DNA of 64,000 nucleotides, taken from contig JAJPIR010000142.1 of assembly GCA_021324675.1 (NCBI GenBank), positions 1 to 64,000 of the forward strand. The letters are read 5' to 3'. The notes beneath the pieces are model-generated. The model made no database searches. It worked only from the letters and a program-made list of their open reading frames with translations, and was not told where the DNA came from. The position numbers and the translations under genes are program-made. This document shows, piece after piece, positions 48,846 through 57,850 of the stretch. Positions within the stretch are counted from its first letter, which is position 1, and every line of letters starts with the position of its first letter. This DNA is from Actinomycetota bacterium. GTDB taxonomy: Bacteria; Actinomycetota; Actinomycetes; Mycobacteriales; Pseudonocardiaceae.

Positions 48846-49802
48846 GTGACTGCGACCGAGGTGGCGGGAAGCCAGGCAGAATCGCCGACGCAGATTCCGG
48901 CGCGCGGGTGGTGGCAGGTGCTGCGTCGCGCGCTGCGCAAAAGCCAGAAAGACAACATCTCGTTGCTGGCCGCCGGAGTGGCGTTCTACGGGTTCCTGGC
49001 GGTGTTCCCCGCGCTGATCGCGCTGGTGATGCTGGTGGGTCTGGTAGCCGATCCACGGACGATCACCCAGCAGGTACAAAGCTTCACCGCGGGGATGCCG
49101 CAAGCCACCCAGCAGCTGATGTCCGAACAGCTGACCGCCATCACCAGCAGCAGCGGTGGTGCGCTGACCGCTGGGCTGGTGATCTCGTTGCTGGGTGCGC
49201 TGTGGAGCGCATCGGGCGGCGTGTCAAGCCTCATGGAGGCGACCAATGTCGCCTACGACGAGACCGAAACCCGGGGTTTCCTGAAACTGCGCGCGCTTGC
49301 GCTGCTGCTCACGCTGGGCACCGTGGTGTTTCTGATCATCATGTTGGCACTGATCGCGGTGATGCCGGTGGTGTTGAACGTGGTGCCGCTGGGGCCGGTC
49401 GGCACGGTGGTCGCCCAAGTGGTGCGGTGGGGGCTGCTCGTTGCCATGATCATGGTCGGGCTCGCGGTGCTTTACCGGGTGGCTCCCGACCGCAACCCGC
49501 CGAAGTTCCGCTGGGTGGGCGTGGGCAGCGTGGTGGCGGCGGCGTTGTGGTTGCTCGGCAGCGTGGGTTTAAGCCTCTACGTGAATTACTTCGGCAACTA
49601 CAACAAGACCTACGGCGCACTGGCCGGTGTGATCGTTCTCATGCTGTGGTTTTTCCTCACCAGCTACAGCGTCCTGCTGGGCGCGGAGATCAATGCCGAG
49701 GCGGAATACCAAACCGACCGCGACAGCACCGCTGGAGAGCCAAAACCGCTGGGCCAGCGGGGCGCGGTGGTAGCCGATACACCGGTTGGGCAACTGGAGT
49801 GA
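48846..49802 (+). CDS. YihY/virulence factor BrkB family membrane protein
   Basis: A 318-residue polytopic membrane protein. Family features: VLRRALRKSQKDNISLLAAGVAFYGFLAVFPALIALVML at the start, LGALWSASGGVSSLMEATNVAY, then TM helices (LLLTLGTVVFLIIMLALIAVMPVVL; WGLLVAMIMVGLAVLYRV; VVAAALWLLGSVGLSLYVNYF), and the conserved NKTYGALAGVIVLMLWFFLTSYSVLLGAEINAE. Function unknown. GTG 48846 has GGGGAAG upstream. Its stop overlaps the CinA-C gene start (GTGA). Confidence 0.87.
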   Translation: MTATEVAGSQAESPTQIPARGWWQVLRRALRKSQKDNISLLAAGVAFYGFLAVFPALIALVMLVGLVADPRTITQQVQSFTAGMPQATQQLMSEQLTAITSSSGGALTAGLVISLLGALWSASGGVSSLMEATNVAYDETETRGFLKLRALALLLTLGTVVFLIIMLALIAVMPVVLNVVPLGPVGTVVAQVVRWGLLVAMIMVGLAVLYRVAPDRNPPKFRWVGVGSVVAAALWLLGSVGLSLYVNYFGNYNKTYGALAGVIVLMLWFFLTSYSVLLGAEINAEAEYQTDRDSTAGEPKPLGQRGAVVADTPVGQLE

Positions 49803-50281
49803 GTAGGCAGGAGCTTGTCGATAGAGTCACTGAACTGCTCGACTCTGCCGACGTGACTGTTGCCGTGGCCGAGTCACTGACCGGGGGCATGATGGCCAGC
49901 GCGCTGGCCGCGGCACCCGGGGCAAGCAAATGGTTCCGGGGTGCGGTTGTCGCCTATGCCAGCGACGTCAAGCATGAGCTGCTGGGTGTGCCGCCCGGAC
50001 CAGTGGTCAGCGCGCCAGCGGCCGAAGCGATGGCCAGCGGGGTCCGGCGGCTGCTGGACGCCGATGTGGCGGTGGCGCTGACCGGCGCGGGGGGCCCGGA
50101 CGGGCAGGACGGCCAGCCGCCCGGCACGGTGTTCTTCGGGCTATCCGGCGGTGGGAAAAGGCAGGTCGAACACCGCCATTTCGATGACCGCGATCCAGGG
50201 CAGGTGTGCGCCGATGCGGTTGACGAGGCGTTGACGCTGCTGTACACCTTCCTCCGCTCCGGCGCGGCCGCTTGTCGCTAG
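49799..50281 (+). CDS. CinA C-terminal domain protein (nicotinamide-nucleotide amidase type)
   Basis: A 160-residue stand-alone CinA-C domain: VTVAVAESLTGGMMASALA, GASKWFRGAVVAYASDVKHELLGV, and ALTGAGGPDGQDGQPPGTVFFGL. The family deamidates NMN to nicotinate mononucleotide; the catalytic Ser in AESLTGG and Lys/Tyr region are retained. It lacks the CinA N-terminal domain, as in PncC. The GTG overlaps the YihY stop, so translation is coupled. Confidence 0.87.
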   Translation: MSRQELVDRVTELLDSADVTVAVAESLTGGMMASALAAAPGASKWFRGAVVAYASDVKHELLGVPPGPVVSAPAAEAMASGVRRLLDADVAVALTGAGGPDGQDGQPPGTVFFGLSGGGKRQVEHRHFDDRDPGQVCADAVDEALTLLYTFLRSGAAACR

Positions 50282-50315
50282 CAGCACGCGGTCGGCGGAC
50301 AACCGGTCACCGCGG

Positions 50316-51416
50316 TTATCGCCATCCGGGCATGGCAGTGTCCAGCACTTGGGCAGCGGCGAAGGCCCGCTGCTGCCACCAGTCCAGCTCGGCGCCGCCA
50401 GCCGGGTCATCGGCGCCCAACGCCTTCTCCCATCCGAACGTGCTGATCATCGCCAGCTGGCACAGCATGAGCTGCCGGTCGAACCACTCCGCGGGGTCCC
50501 AACCACGCCGCGCCAGCGCGTCCCGGAACTGGGCGATCACCTCGGCTTTGCCTACCGGGATCCGGGCCCGATTCAGTGCCAGGTACCACGACAGGTCCCA
50601 GCACGGCGGTCCGGAACCGGGATAGGCGCAGTCCACCAGGATGGTCCGGCCGTCGGGATGCTCGCCGAGATTGCCCATCTTCCAGTCGCCGTGCAAGAAG
50701 GTGACCGGGGTCTGGGCGAGCGCGGCGGTGAGCGGCTCGGGACGCTGCTGGATCGCGGCGACCAGCGCAGCGAGCTCGGGGGCTAGCTCACGCAACCGGG
50801 ACCAGCCCTGGCTCGCCAGCTGGACAACAAGGTCTGGCGCTGGACCGGCAAGCTCGCTGGCGATGGTGTCCGGGGCAAAAAAGCGGATCCGCTCGGTCAT
50901 CGTGGTGAGCCCGAGGTTGTCGCGCCAGTCCCGGAAGACCACGCTCAGCGCCGCCATATGGTCGATGAACCGGGCATTCGTTTCAGCGGTGATCGGCGCG
51001 TCGCCCGGTGGCACGAACCAGTCGCCGAGATCGTGCATCAAAATGCCTAGCTCGGCGTCCAAACCTTCGCCATCGCGAGCCATGGCCACCACGGTGTGGT
51101 CGACCTCGGCCGGGAACCGGTGCAGCAGCCCGGCCTGCCAGATCCGGAAGGTGCGTTGGTCGCGGTCCCCGGTCACCCTCATGATCCAATCCGTACGGTA
51201 GCTGACCACCTTGAGAAAGTACGGCCGCGAGTCGATGAGCACCCGCTCGAAGCGGGAGCCCGATCGGGCGTCGGCCGGGTACACCTGCTGGCGTGCGGTG
51301 GCACCCGCCGTCAGCGCGGCGACGGACGGTGCGATCGGCGGTGCGGCGGACTGGACCGTCCCCGCCATTGCAGCATCTCGAAGCGGGTTGCTCCCTTTCG
51401 GGCTGGCCGCGACCAC
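50316..51416 (-). CDS. Aminoglycoside phosphotransferase-family kinase
   Basis: A 366-residue APH-fold protein. N-lobe SRFERVLIDSRPYFLKVVSY supplies the ATP-binding Lys; the catalytic loop is FLHGDWKMGNLG (HGD intact, unlike the other APH protein at 28973), and the metal Asp is ILVDCAYPG. The C-lobe is CWDLSWYLALNRARIPVGKAEV. Substrate unknown; not necessarily an antibiotic. GTG 51416 follows GAGGTG, while ATG 51368 has no SD. Confidence 0.82.
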   Translation of the reverse strand: MVAASPKGSNPLRDAAMAGTVQSAAPPIAPSVAALTAGATARQQVYPADARSGSRFERVLIDSRPYFLKVVSYRTDWIMRVTGDRDQRTFRIWQAGLLHRFPAEVDHTVVAMARDGEGLDAELGILMHDLGDWFVPPGDAPITAETNARFIDHMAALSVVFRDWRDNLGLTTMTERIRFFAPDTIASELAGPAPDLVVQLASQGWSRLRELAPELAALVAAIQQRPEPLTAALAQTPVTFLHGDWKMGNLGEHPDGRTILVDCAYPGSGPPCWDLSWYLALNRARIPVGKAEVIAQFRDALARRGWDPAEWFDRQLMLCQLAMISTFGWEKALGADDPAGGAELDWWQQRAFAAAQVLDTAMPGWR

Positions 51417-52545
51417 CGTGTTTCACCTCGCTCGCACGATCTTTGCGGGGCGATGGGGACCGCCCTACCACGGTTATCGGCATGGCACGCACAGATGTCA
51501 CCCAATCCGGCATTCCCATTGATTACTTTCGGTGATCCGAATTTCCCCGCGCGATTGCTCTTCGTCCCGCAGTCCGGGTTGGGGTTCAGCGGTCTCGATG
51601 ATCCCGACTCGGGTCGGCTCCCAGGTCGCCAGGCTTTCAGCGGCCCGGCGCGCAACGCGCCAAGGCGGCCGGCGCTCTGGCACGCCTGCCAATCGATAGC
51701 TGCGCATCCAAGAGCTCACGGGGCCAGTTCGTTGCGGGGACCATGCATGCTCGGCAGCCGGCCGGTCGCCGACGCTCGTGACCACCACGAGCCGTACCGC
51801 AGCAAGCACTTACCAGCTAGCCGGTAGTTGCGCCAAACGCCTTCCGCGCCCGTCCCGGTGCGTATTAATTCGATTTAATTCAATTCGAGTAATGATGAAT
51901 CGACGTTTCAACAGAACTGAGTAGCACCGCATCGCCTACCATGACGATGATCATGGAGCATGGGCACAGGTGCCGCCGTCCGGCGCCACCATCCCACCAC
52001 AGATGATCGTCTCTCCTATGCTTCTGGGCGCCCGCGGATTGGGCCCATAATGACAGCGGCCACCATGCCGGCCGAGGGCGCATCCTTCCGCAACTGGAGC
52101 GCGACCGAGGAAGCCAAATGGTGGAAAAGGCGGCCTGATGCCGCGCCCGAACGAGTGATCCGTCTACCACCCGAGTGGCCCAGAAAACGGGCAAACCGCG
52201 CCCGGGCAACCGGCCAGTGGCTACTGGTTCACCTGCAGAAACGCTGAATACTGTCGCGGTCTGTAACCGAATCGAGATCGTACGCCTGCCCGACTGGCCC
52301 TACCGACACCCCCTTGCATTACCCACCGTGATCCGTACCGTCATTGTCGTCCCGCCCAATGGAGCCGCCTTGGGACGGGAATCCGGAACCGGCGCGCCGT
52401 AGCCCTGTCCCCCGGGACCGGATACCGCAATCTCACCCCGAATCGGGACGGGGCATAGGCTGGCGACAACCCCGAAGCGGACCGGCGAATTCCGCGCTTT
52501 TACTCATGCCATCATACCGGGGCGCGGTTTCACGGAGAATCAGAC
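51417..52545. other. Long region without a supported gene
   Basis: About 1.1 kb between the kinase and the Rpf gene. Short frames occur, including one at 52050-52247 (TAATMPAEGASFRNWSATEE), but they lack SD sequences and recognisable families. An AT-rich stretch at 51865-51900 (ATTAATTCGATTTAATTC) may be a promoter. I searched for a c-di-AMP riboswitch before the Rpf gene and did not see one. Confidence 0.4.
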
Positions 52546-52893
52546 ATGACGAGGACCTCCCGTTTACTCGCACGCCTAGCTACTGCTGCAATCGCTGTGA
52601 CTGCCCCACTGACATTCGTGGCTCCGGCTCTCGCCGGCCCGGCACGCCAGGATCCGTGGGATCAGGTGGCACAATGCGAAAGCGGCGGTAACTGGAACGC
52701 TAATACCGGCAACGGATATTACGGCGGTCTGCAGTTCACCCGCGGAACGTGGCACTCATTCGGTGGGGGAGCCTACGCAGGCACCGCCGACCGGGCCAGC
52801 CGCTCGCAACAGATCGCCATTGCCGAGAAGGTGCTCCGCGCGCAGGGCTGGAGGGCCTGGCCTACGTGCTCCAAGAAGGTCGGGCTGCGCTGA
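52546..52893 (+). CDS. Secreted resuscitation-promoting factor (Rpf)-type muralytic protein
   Basis: A 115-residue protein with a signal peptide (RLLARLATAAIAVTAPLTFVAPALA, cleavage near ALA-GPAR) and one Rpf domain: WDQVAQCESGGNWNANTGNGYYGGLQF with the catalytic Glu in QCESGG, then RASRSQQIAIAEKVLRAQGWRAWPTCS with the paired Cys. Rpf proteins are lysozyme-like transglycosylases that wake dormant actinobacteria and remodel peptidoglycan. It has no LysM or G5 domain. SD GGAG precedes ATG 52546. A strong terminator follows. Confidence 0.93.
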   Translation: MTRTSRLLARLATAAIAVTAPLTFVAPALAGPARQDPWDQVAQCESGGNWNANTGNGYYGGLQFTRGTWHSFGGGAYAGTADRASRSQQIAIAEKVLRAQGWRAWPTCSKKVGLR

Positions 52894-52912
52894 CAACCGG
52901 CCCACATCTGAT

Positions 52913-52949
52913 GCTCGACTCCCGCCGTTGCAGCCGGCGGGAGTCGAGC
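52913..52949 (+). terminator. Hairpin terminator after the Rpf gene
   Basis: Perfect 15-bp stem, GCTCGACTCCCGCCG (52913-52927) with its complement at 52935-52949 and a 7-base loop, 20 bases past the stop. There is no U-run. Confidence 0.75.
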
Positions 52950-53234
52950 TGGCACAACCAGCGAAGGCAACAGACCGTCTCCAGCCGCTACCACTGCATA
53001 CCCTTCCAGGCCTGCCGAGCTTCGGGCGTAGCGGGGTCGAAATCGCGCGTGATCCGGTCCGGTCCGGGCGCCAAGGCGTTGCCTCCAGGCACCGGGAACG
53101 GCGCGGTAAGAGACAGCCGACCACCACGTGCCAGTCCGTTACGAAGGCCGGCGTTACCCCGCACGTAGATCTGACCTATCCGCGGGAGTCCGTACGCTAC
53201 GCTGATGGAGTAAAGCCGATGTGAGATGTAAAAC

Positions 53235-53717
53235 ATGGAGACAACGGTGACTCAAGCAAAACACACGGACTTTGCTCGGTACGCAGACCTTTCGGAGACA
53301 GAACAGAAAGTGCTCGAAGAGGCTCTTGCCTCCATACCGGACGACATTCTTTCCATGGGCGAGCGTCCACCAATCGAGTCCCGCATCCGCAAACGCCTGG
53401 AGCGGGAGGGGCTGCTGACCGCAGCCGGTCCATTAGGAGTGGGTGAGATTCCCGCAGTGGCGTATGTCGGCCGAGCCGTGGCATGCCTAGCGGTGAGCTA
53501 TGTGCCGTTGCGATCAATCCCCCACAACAAGCCGGCCAGCACGGTTGCCGAGTCGATCGCAAAGGCGTTGGGCGACTGCGTCCGGGGCGATATCGACACG
53601 ATCAAATCAGACATCCTTGCATGTCGGGAGCAAGTGGCGGGCTCCTTACGCGCGCTCGGGCTTCCAGCGTTGGGCGATGCCTTGCTGGGCGATGAGGCAC
53701 AAGTCGCTCGCTGGTAG
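53235..53717 (+). CDS. Hypothetical protein, 160 aa
   Basis: A 160-residue soluble protein. The N-terminal half is helical and charged (ARYADLSETEQKVLEEALAS, RPPIESRIRKRLEREGLL), the middle has a short hydrophobic run (VGEIPAVAYVGRAVACLAVSYVPL), and the C-terminal half is helical again (VAESIAKALGDCVRGDIDTI, CREQVAGSLRALGLPAL). Four cysteines. Family not recognised. No clear SD; start ATG 53235 is the first in frame. Confidence 0.5.
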   Translation: METTVTQAKHTDFARYADLSETEQKVLEEALASIPDDILSMGERPPIESRIRKRLEREGLLTAAGPLGVGEIPAVAYVGRAVACLAVSYVPLRSIPHNKPASTVAESIAKALGDCVRGDIDTIKSDILACREQVAGSLRALGLPALGDALLGDEAQVARW

Positions 53718-53947
53718 AGCACGGATACCAATCCGCGTTCTCGCAGGCGCAAGATCACGGTTTGCGCGCCTTCGACAGCATAGTTTTTGGTCACCACAGA
53801 TACACGCGTATTCATTGCGCTGGCGATAAGCCAGCGCAATTCCTCGATGATGGTGCGAGCGCCTTCGAGGGCGGTATCTTCCGCGGCGCCGGCCACCGCG
53901 AACACGACGATTGGCGCTACGAAGCGGCCCCGGGCACCCTTACCCAG

Positions 53948-55414
53948 ATGAGCCGAACCGTGGCCGACCCCCGCACCGATCGGGCTTTTTTCGGGCATCC
54001 CCGCGGGTTGGCCAACCTGTTCGGTGTCGAGGTATGGGAGCGCTTCTCCTTCTACGGGATGCTCGCCTGCCTGACCCTGTACCTGTACTACGCGGCAGCA
54101 GGACCCGATCCGGGGCTAGGTTTGCCCAAGGCCACCGCCGCCAGCCTGGTCGGTGCTTACGGTGGCTTGGTTTACGTGTCGACCATCGCCGGCAGCTGGA
54201 TTGCCGACCGGGTGCTGGGTGCCGAACGGACCTTGTTCTTCAGCGCGGTCCTCGTGATGATCGGGCACATCGCGCTGGCCATCTTGCCGGGGTTCGCGGG
54301 CGTCGGCGCGGGGTTGGCATGTGTCGCATTGGGCAGCGGCGGCGTCAAGGGCAACGCCACCGCGGTGGTGGGCACCTTGTATGCCGCGAACGACGACCGG
54401 AGAGACGCCGGTTTCTCCCTCTTCTACATGGGGATCAATGTCGGCGCCTTGCTCGGCCCGCTGCTCACCGGGCTGACCAGAAGCGCGCTCGGTTTCCACT
54501 ACGCTTTTGGCGTCGCCGCTGCCGGCATGGCGTTCGGCCTGGTCCAGTACACCCTCGGGCGGGCCAATCTGGGCAGCGAAGCAAGCGTCGTGCCCAACCC
54601 ACTGCCCCGCTCCCGATGGATCACCGTCGCAAGCGGCGTTGCGCTGGTCACCGCCGCCGTGGCTGTGCTCGTGGTGCTGGGCGTGATCACGCTTGCGAAC
54701 CTGTCCACCATCGTGGTCGTCGTGTGCGGGGTCGCCGCGGCGGCGTACTTCACGATCCTGCTCACCAGCCGGAAGATCACGGCGGTGGAACGCAGCCGGG
54801 TGCAAGCGTTCATTCCCCTGTTCGTCGCCAACGCCGCGTTCTGGTCACTGTTTCAGCAGTACTTCACCGTGGTGGAGATCTACGCTGACCGGCGGGTCGA
54901 CAAGCATCTTTTCGGCTGGCAAATGCCGACCGAGTGGGTCATATCCTTCGATCCAGTTTTCGTGATCGTGCTGGCGCCCATGTTCGCCCTGCTGTGGACC
55001 AGGCTCGGGGCGCGCCAACCGTCGACACCCGTCAAGTTCGCGCTCGGCAACGTGATGATGGGCCTGGCCTTTCTGCTGTTCGTGCCGTGGGCTGCCGGTA
55101 CCGGGTCCAGCACACCGCTGCTTGCCGTCGCATTCATCGTGCTGATGTTCGCCACCGGGGAGCTGCTGATCTCGCCGATTGGCTTGTCACTGGCTACGAA
55201 GATCTCGCCGAAGGTATTCCGCAGCCAGACCGTGGCCCTGTATTTCCTGTCCGTTGCCCTGGGCACGGCGATGTCCGGATCGCTCGCCGGGTACTACAGC
55301 CCGCAGCATGAAGCGCCCTACTTCGGCGGTCTCGGCGTGGCGGCAATCGTCGTCGGGCTCATCGTCGTCGCCATCAGCCCGATAATCCGGCGGCTACTGG
55401 CCGGCATCCGCTGA
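53948..55414 (+). CDS. Proton-dependent oligopeptide transporter (POT/PTR2 family)
   Basis: A 488-residue membrane protein with about 12-14 TM helices. It shows the POT signatures: FFGHPRGLANLFGVEVWERFSFYGMLACLTLYL (E-x-x-E-R-F-x-F-Y-G), GSWIADRVLGAERTLF, KGNATAVVGTLYAANDDRRDAGFSLFYMGINVGALLGPL (PTR2 motif), and FQQYFTVVEIYADRRVDK in the C-terminal half. It imports di- and tripeptides with protons. The ATG at 53948 gives the normal family N-terminus; SD is weak. It stands alone. Confidence 0.9.
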   Translation: MSRTVADPRTDRAFFGHPRGLANLFGVEVWERFSFYGMLACLTLYLYYAAAGPDPGLGLPKATAASLVGAYGGLVYVSTIAGSWIADRVLGAERTLFFSAVLVMIGHIALAILPGFAGVGAGLACVALGSGGVKGNATAVVGTLYAANDDRRDAGFSLFYMGINVGALLGPLLTGLTRSALGFHYAFGVAAAGMAFGLVQYTLGRANLGSEASVVPNPLPRSRWITVASGVALVTAAVAVLVVLGVITLANLSTIVVVVCGVAAAAYFTILLTSRKITAVERSRVQAFIPLFVANAAFWSLFQQYFTVVEIYADRRVDKHLFGWQMPTEWVISFDPVFVIVLAPMFALLWTRLGARQPSTPVKFALGNVMMGLAFLLFVPWAAGTGSSTPLLAVAFIVLMFATGELLISPIGLSLATKISPKVFRSQTVALYFLSVALGTAMSGSLAGYYSPQHEAPYFGGLGVAAIVVGLIVVAISPIIRRLLAGIR

Positions 55415-55601
55415 GCAGCGAAATCTTGCCCAACGCGGTACGCAGGGTGCTTGGTTTGTGCTCTGTTACGGCATGAGACCCACGATGGCCAGACCGATGA
55501 TCTCGGTGGTGGCGCAGCCTGTGACGGGGCCCGCGGATGAGGGACCAACCGACCAGCGCTGACGCCGGTGCCCAACACGGCGCCTGGCTGAGGAGGTTCC
55601 G

Positions 55602-55856
55602 ATGCCTGATTCCCATATAGCGGTCACACAAGAAGCCGACCAGTACGCAGCGCAGCGGATGGCCGCGGCGGCTGCCGCCAAGGCCAAGAGGTTGTGGCCT
55701 GGTGTGATCGGCGAGGTGCTCGCCTTCGAGGTCATGGCAGGGCTAGACCTGCCAGCATGGTTGCGACCCCAGACCCGTACCTGCCAGCTGGTCGAGGCGA
55801 TCCTCGAATTCGCCGAGGTGCCGGCGAGGCCCCGCGATGAGCGGCCGGCCGCCTAG
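55602..55856 (+). CDS. Small hypothetical protein, 84 aa
   Basis: AGGAGG at ideal spacing supports ATG 55602. The product is a helical protein: an Ala-rich N-terminal helix (EADQYAAQRMAAAAAAKAKRLW), then VIGEVLAFEVMAGLDLPAWL and LVEAILEFAEVPARPR. Family not recognised. It lies 96 bases before murJ on the same strand. Confidence 0.65.
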   Translation: MPDSHIAVTQEADQYAAQRMAAAAAAKAKRLWPGVIGEVLAFEVMAGLDLPAWLRPQTRTCQLVEAILEFAEVPARPRDERPAA

Positions 55857-55952
55857 CTCGCGTGGTCAGCGCGCCAGGTAAGCACCGGCGAGGCGAGAGC
55901 CCCGCCGTGCGTGGCCGGGAGGTGGGGTGGTGTGCTGGGTGGCGTGCCGCCG

Positions 55953-57662
55953 ATGAACCACCCCCCGCACCGGCCCGGCATGGAGACAGATCGACGTTCG
56001 GAGGGCACTGCCAACCCCGACATGTCACCATGCCCGGATGCGCCGGCTCGGCGAGTGGCGTGGTCGGACCGGTCGCTGGCGCATGCGTCGGGGTCCATGG
56101 CGCTGGCCACAGTGATCAGCCGGGTGACCGGCCTTATCGCCAAGCTGCTGCTGGCCGCGGCACTGGGATTCGGGCTGCTTAACGACTCCTACAACATCGC
56201 CAACGAGCTGCCGAACATGGTGTACGAGCTGCTGCTGGGTGGGGTGCTATCCAGCGTGGCGATTCCCGTCCTGGTCCGCGCCCAGCGCACCGACCCCGAC
56301 GGCGGGTATGCCTACGCTCAGCGGTTACTCACGATGGGCACGGTCGCTCTGATCATCGGCACGGCCGCCGCAGTAGCCGCGGCGCCGTGGCTCGTCCGGC
56401 TCTCGGTGACCGGCGGCCCGCACGCCAGCCCCGCGCTGGCCACGGCCTTCGCCTACCTGCTGCTGCCCGAGATCCTGTTTTACGGCCTGGCCGCGCTGAT
56501 CGGGGCGGTGCTCAACAGCCGCGGCGTGTTCGGGCCACCGGCGTGGGCGCCGGTGGCCAACAACCTGGTGCTCATCGCGGTGATCAGCGCCTACATGTTC
56601 ACGCCAGGGCGGATCAGCTTGCAGCCGAACCTGATGGGCGATGTGAAACTCTGGGTGCTCGGGCTAGGCACCACGCTGGGCATCGTGGTGCAAGCCGCGG
56701 TACTGCTGCCGGCACTGCGTCGCTCGGGGTTTCGGTGGCGGTGGCGCTGGGGTTGGGATCCGCGGCTGTCGTCGTTCAGCGGGCTGGCCGGATGGGTTTT
56801 CCTCTACGTGCTCGCCGGCCAGATCGGTCTGGTGGTCACCTACCGGATCGCCTCAGCCACCGCCGGAGGCGGGGTGGCGACCTACGCGTATGCCTGGACC
56901 TTGCTGATCGTGCCCTACGGGGTGCTGGGCAACTCCGTGCTGACCGCGCTGATGCCGCGGATCAGCCGGGCCACCGCGGACGGCAACATCAACGCGGTGG
57001 TGGCCGACCTGTCGCTGGGCACCAGGATCTCCGCGCTGCTGTTGCTGCCGGTCTCGGCACTGTTCACCGTGGCCGGTGGGCAGATCGCCACCGTGCTGTT
57101 CTCGTACGGCCACTCGGATCTCGCCCAAGCTGACCGGCTAGGCCAGACTCTCGCCGCGTCGGCGTTCGGCTTGCTGCCCTACGCCGTGGTACTGCTCCAG
57201 CTGCGCGTGTTCTACGCGCTCGACGATGCCCGCACCCCGACGGTGATCATGGCATTGATGATCGTCGGGAAGATCGGCCTGTCGATTCTGGCGGCGATCT
57301 TGCTGAGCCCCCAGCAGGTGGTAGTCGGGCTGGCCGCAGCCAACTCGGCGTCGTTCGTCATCGGTGCTGTTGCCGGCCAGGTTTGGCTGTCTTACCGGCT
57401 CGGGCGGCTGAATACCCCGCAGGTGGCAAGCACCGTGGCGCGCATCACCCTGGCCGCGAGCGCCGCCGCTTTCGCCGCGCTGGCCGCCGTCTACCTAGGC
57501 CGCGCACTCGCTCCCCACGCGCTGCCGCCCCTACGCGCTGCTGTGGAACTGGCTGCCATCGCCGTGCTAGGCGGTGCGGTCTTGCTCGCTGGGTTACGTG
57601 CGCTGCGGGTGCCAGAACTGGGCGTTGTCCTCAACCGTGCCGCCGGCCTGCTCCGCCGCTGA
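55953..57662 (+). CDS. murJ: Lipid II flippase MurJ
   Basis: A 569-residue MOP-superfamily protein of about 14 TM helices, responsible for flipping lipid II across the membrane in peptidoglycan synthesis. Family landmarks: MALATVISRVTGLIAKLLLAAALG, SYNIANELPNMVYELLLGGVLSSVAIPVLVRA, YLLLPEILFYGLAALIGAVLNSRGVFGPPAWAPVANNLV, ALMPRISRATA, and FYALDDARTPT. Start uncertain: ATG 55953, ATG 55980 and GTG 55911 all precede the core; the N-terminal tail is Arg/Pro/Ser-rich. No kinase domain or fused extension as in mycobacterial MviN is seen. Confidence 0.9.
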   Translation: MNHPPHRPGMETDRRSEGTANPDMSPCPDAPARRVAWSDRSLAHASGSMALATVISRVTGLIAKLLLAAALGFGLLNDSYNIANELPNMVYELLLGGVLSSVAIPVLVRAQRTDPDGGYAYAQRLLTMGTVALIIGTAAAVAAAPWLVRLSVTGGPHASPALATAFAYLLLPEILFYGLAALIGAVLNSRGVFGPPAWAPVANNLVLIAVISAYMFTPGRISLQPNLMGDVKLWVLGLGTTLGIVVQAAVLLPALRRSGFRWRWRWGWDPRLSSFSGLAGWVFLYVLAGQIGLVVTYRIASATAGGGVATYAYAWTLLIVPYGVLGNSVLTALMPRISRATADGNINAVVADLSLGTRISALLLLPVSALFTVAGGQIATVLFSYGHSDLAQADRLGQTLAASAFGLLPYAVVLLQLRVFYALDDARTPTVIMALMIVGKIGLSILAAILLSPQQVVVGLAAANSASFVIGAVAGQVWLSYRLGRLNTPQVASTVARITLAASAAAFAALAAVYLGRALAPHALPPLRAAVELAAIAVLGGAVLLAGLRALRVPELGVVLNRAAGLLRR

Positions 57663-57815
57663 GACCGTCTGGAAACTCGCCGTCACATGCCGCGGAGCGC
57701 CACATGATTCGGTGGTATTGCGCCAAGGGCTCGCTGAGATCGAACGTGGGCTCAACGAAGCCACCCTCGATGATGTACCCGATCTGCGGCTGCGACCTGG
57801 GGCCGGCACCATGGG

Positions 57816-57843
57816 GGCGTGTCCCGGCGAGCCGGGACACGCC
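57816..57843. terminator. Bidirectional hairpin terminator between murJ and the secreted protein gene
   Basis: Perfect 12-bp stem, GGCGTGTCCCGG (57816-57827), with complement 57832-57843 around CGAG. It lies just beyond the minus-strand stop (57851) and 154 bases after the murJ stop. Confidence 0.75.
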
Positions 57844-57850
57844 TTGGGTA

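Noticed and set aside
28973-51416. Aminoglycoside resistance genes
   Set aside because: Both APH-fold proteins (28973-29875 and 50316-51416) are only distantly aminoglycoside-kinase-like, and one lacks the catalytic Asp; an antibiotic role is not supported.
52050-52247. Possible 65-aa gene before the Rpf gene
   Set aside because: No SD and no family resemblance; composition is mostly Arg/Ala/Pro, as chance frames in GC-rich DNA often are.
52380-52545. c-di-AMP (ydaO) riboswitch before the Rpf gene
   Set aside because: Actinobacterial rpf genes often carry one, so I looked for its conserved G-rich and GAATC-type elements. Fragments such as CCCCGAATCGGG occur, but the ordered motif and stems are absent.
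57663-57815. Plus-strand tail reading LRQGLAEIERGLNEATLDDV after murJ
   Set aside because: It could be a decayed gene end, but it is short, has no start and lies in a different frame from murJ; not enough to call.
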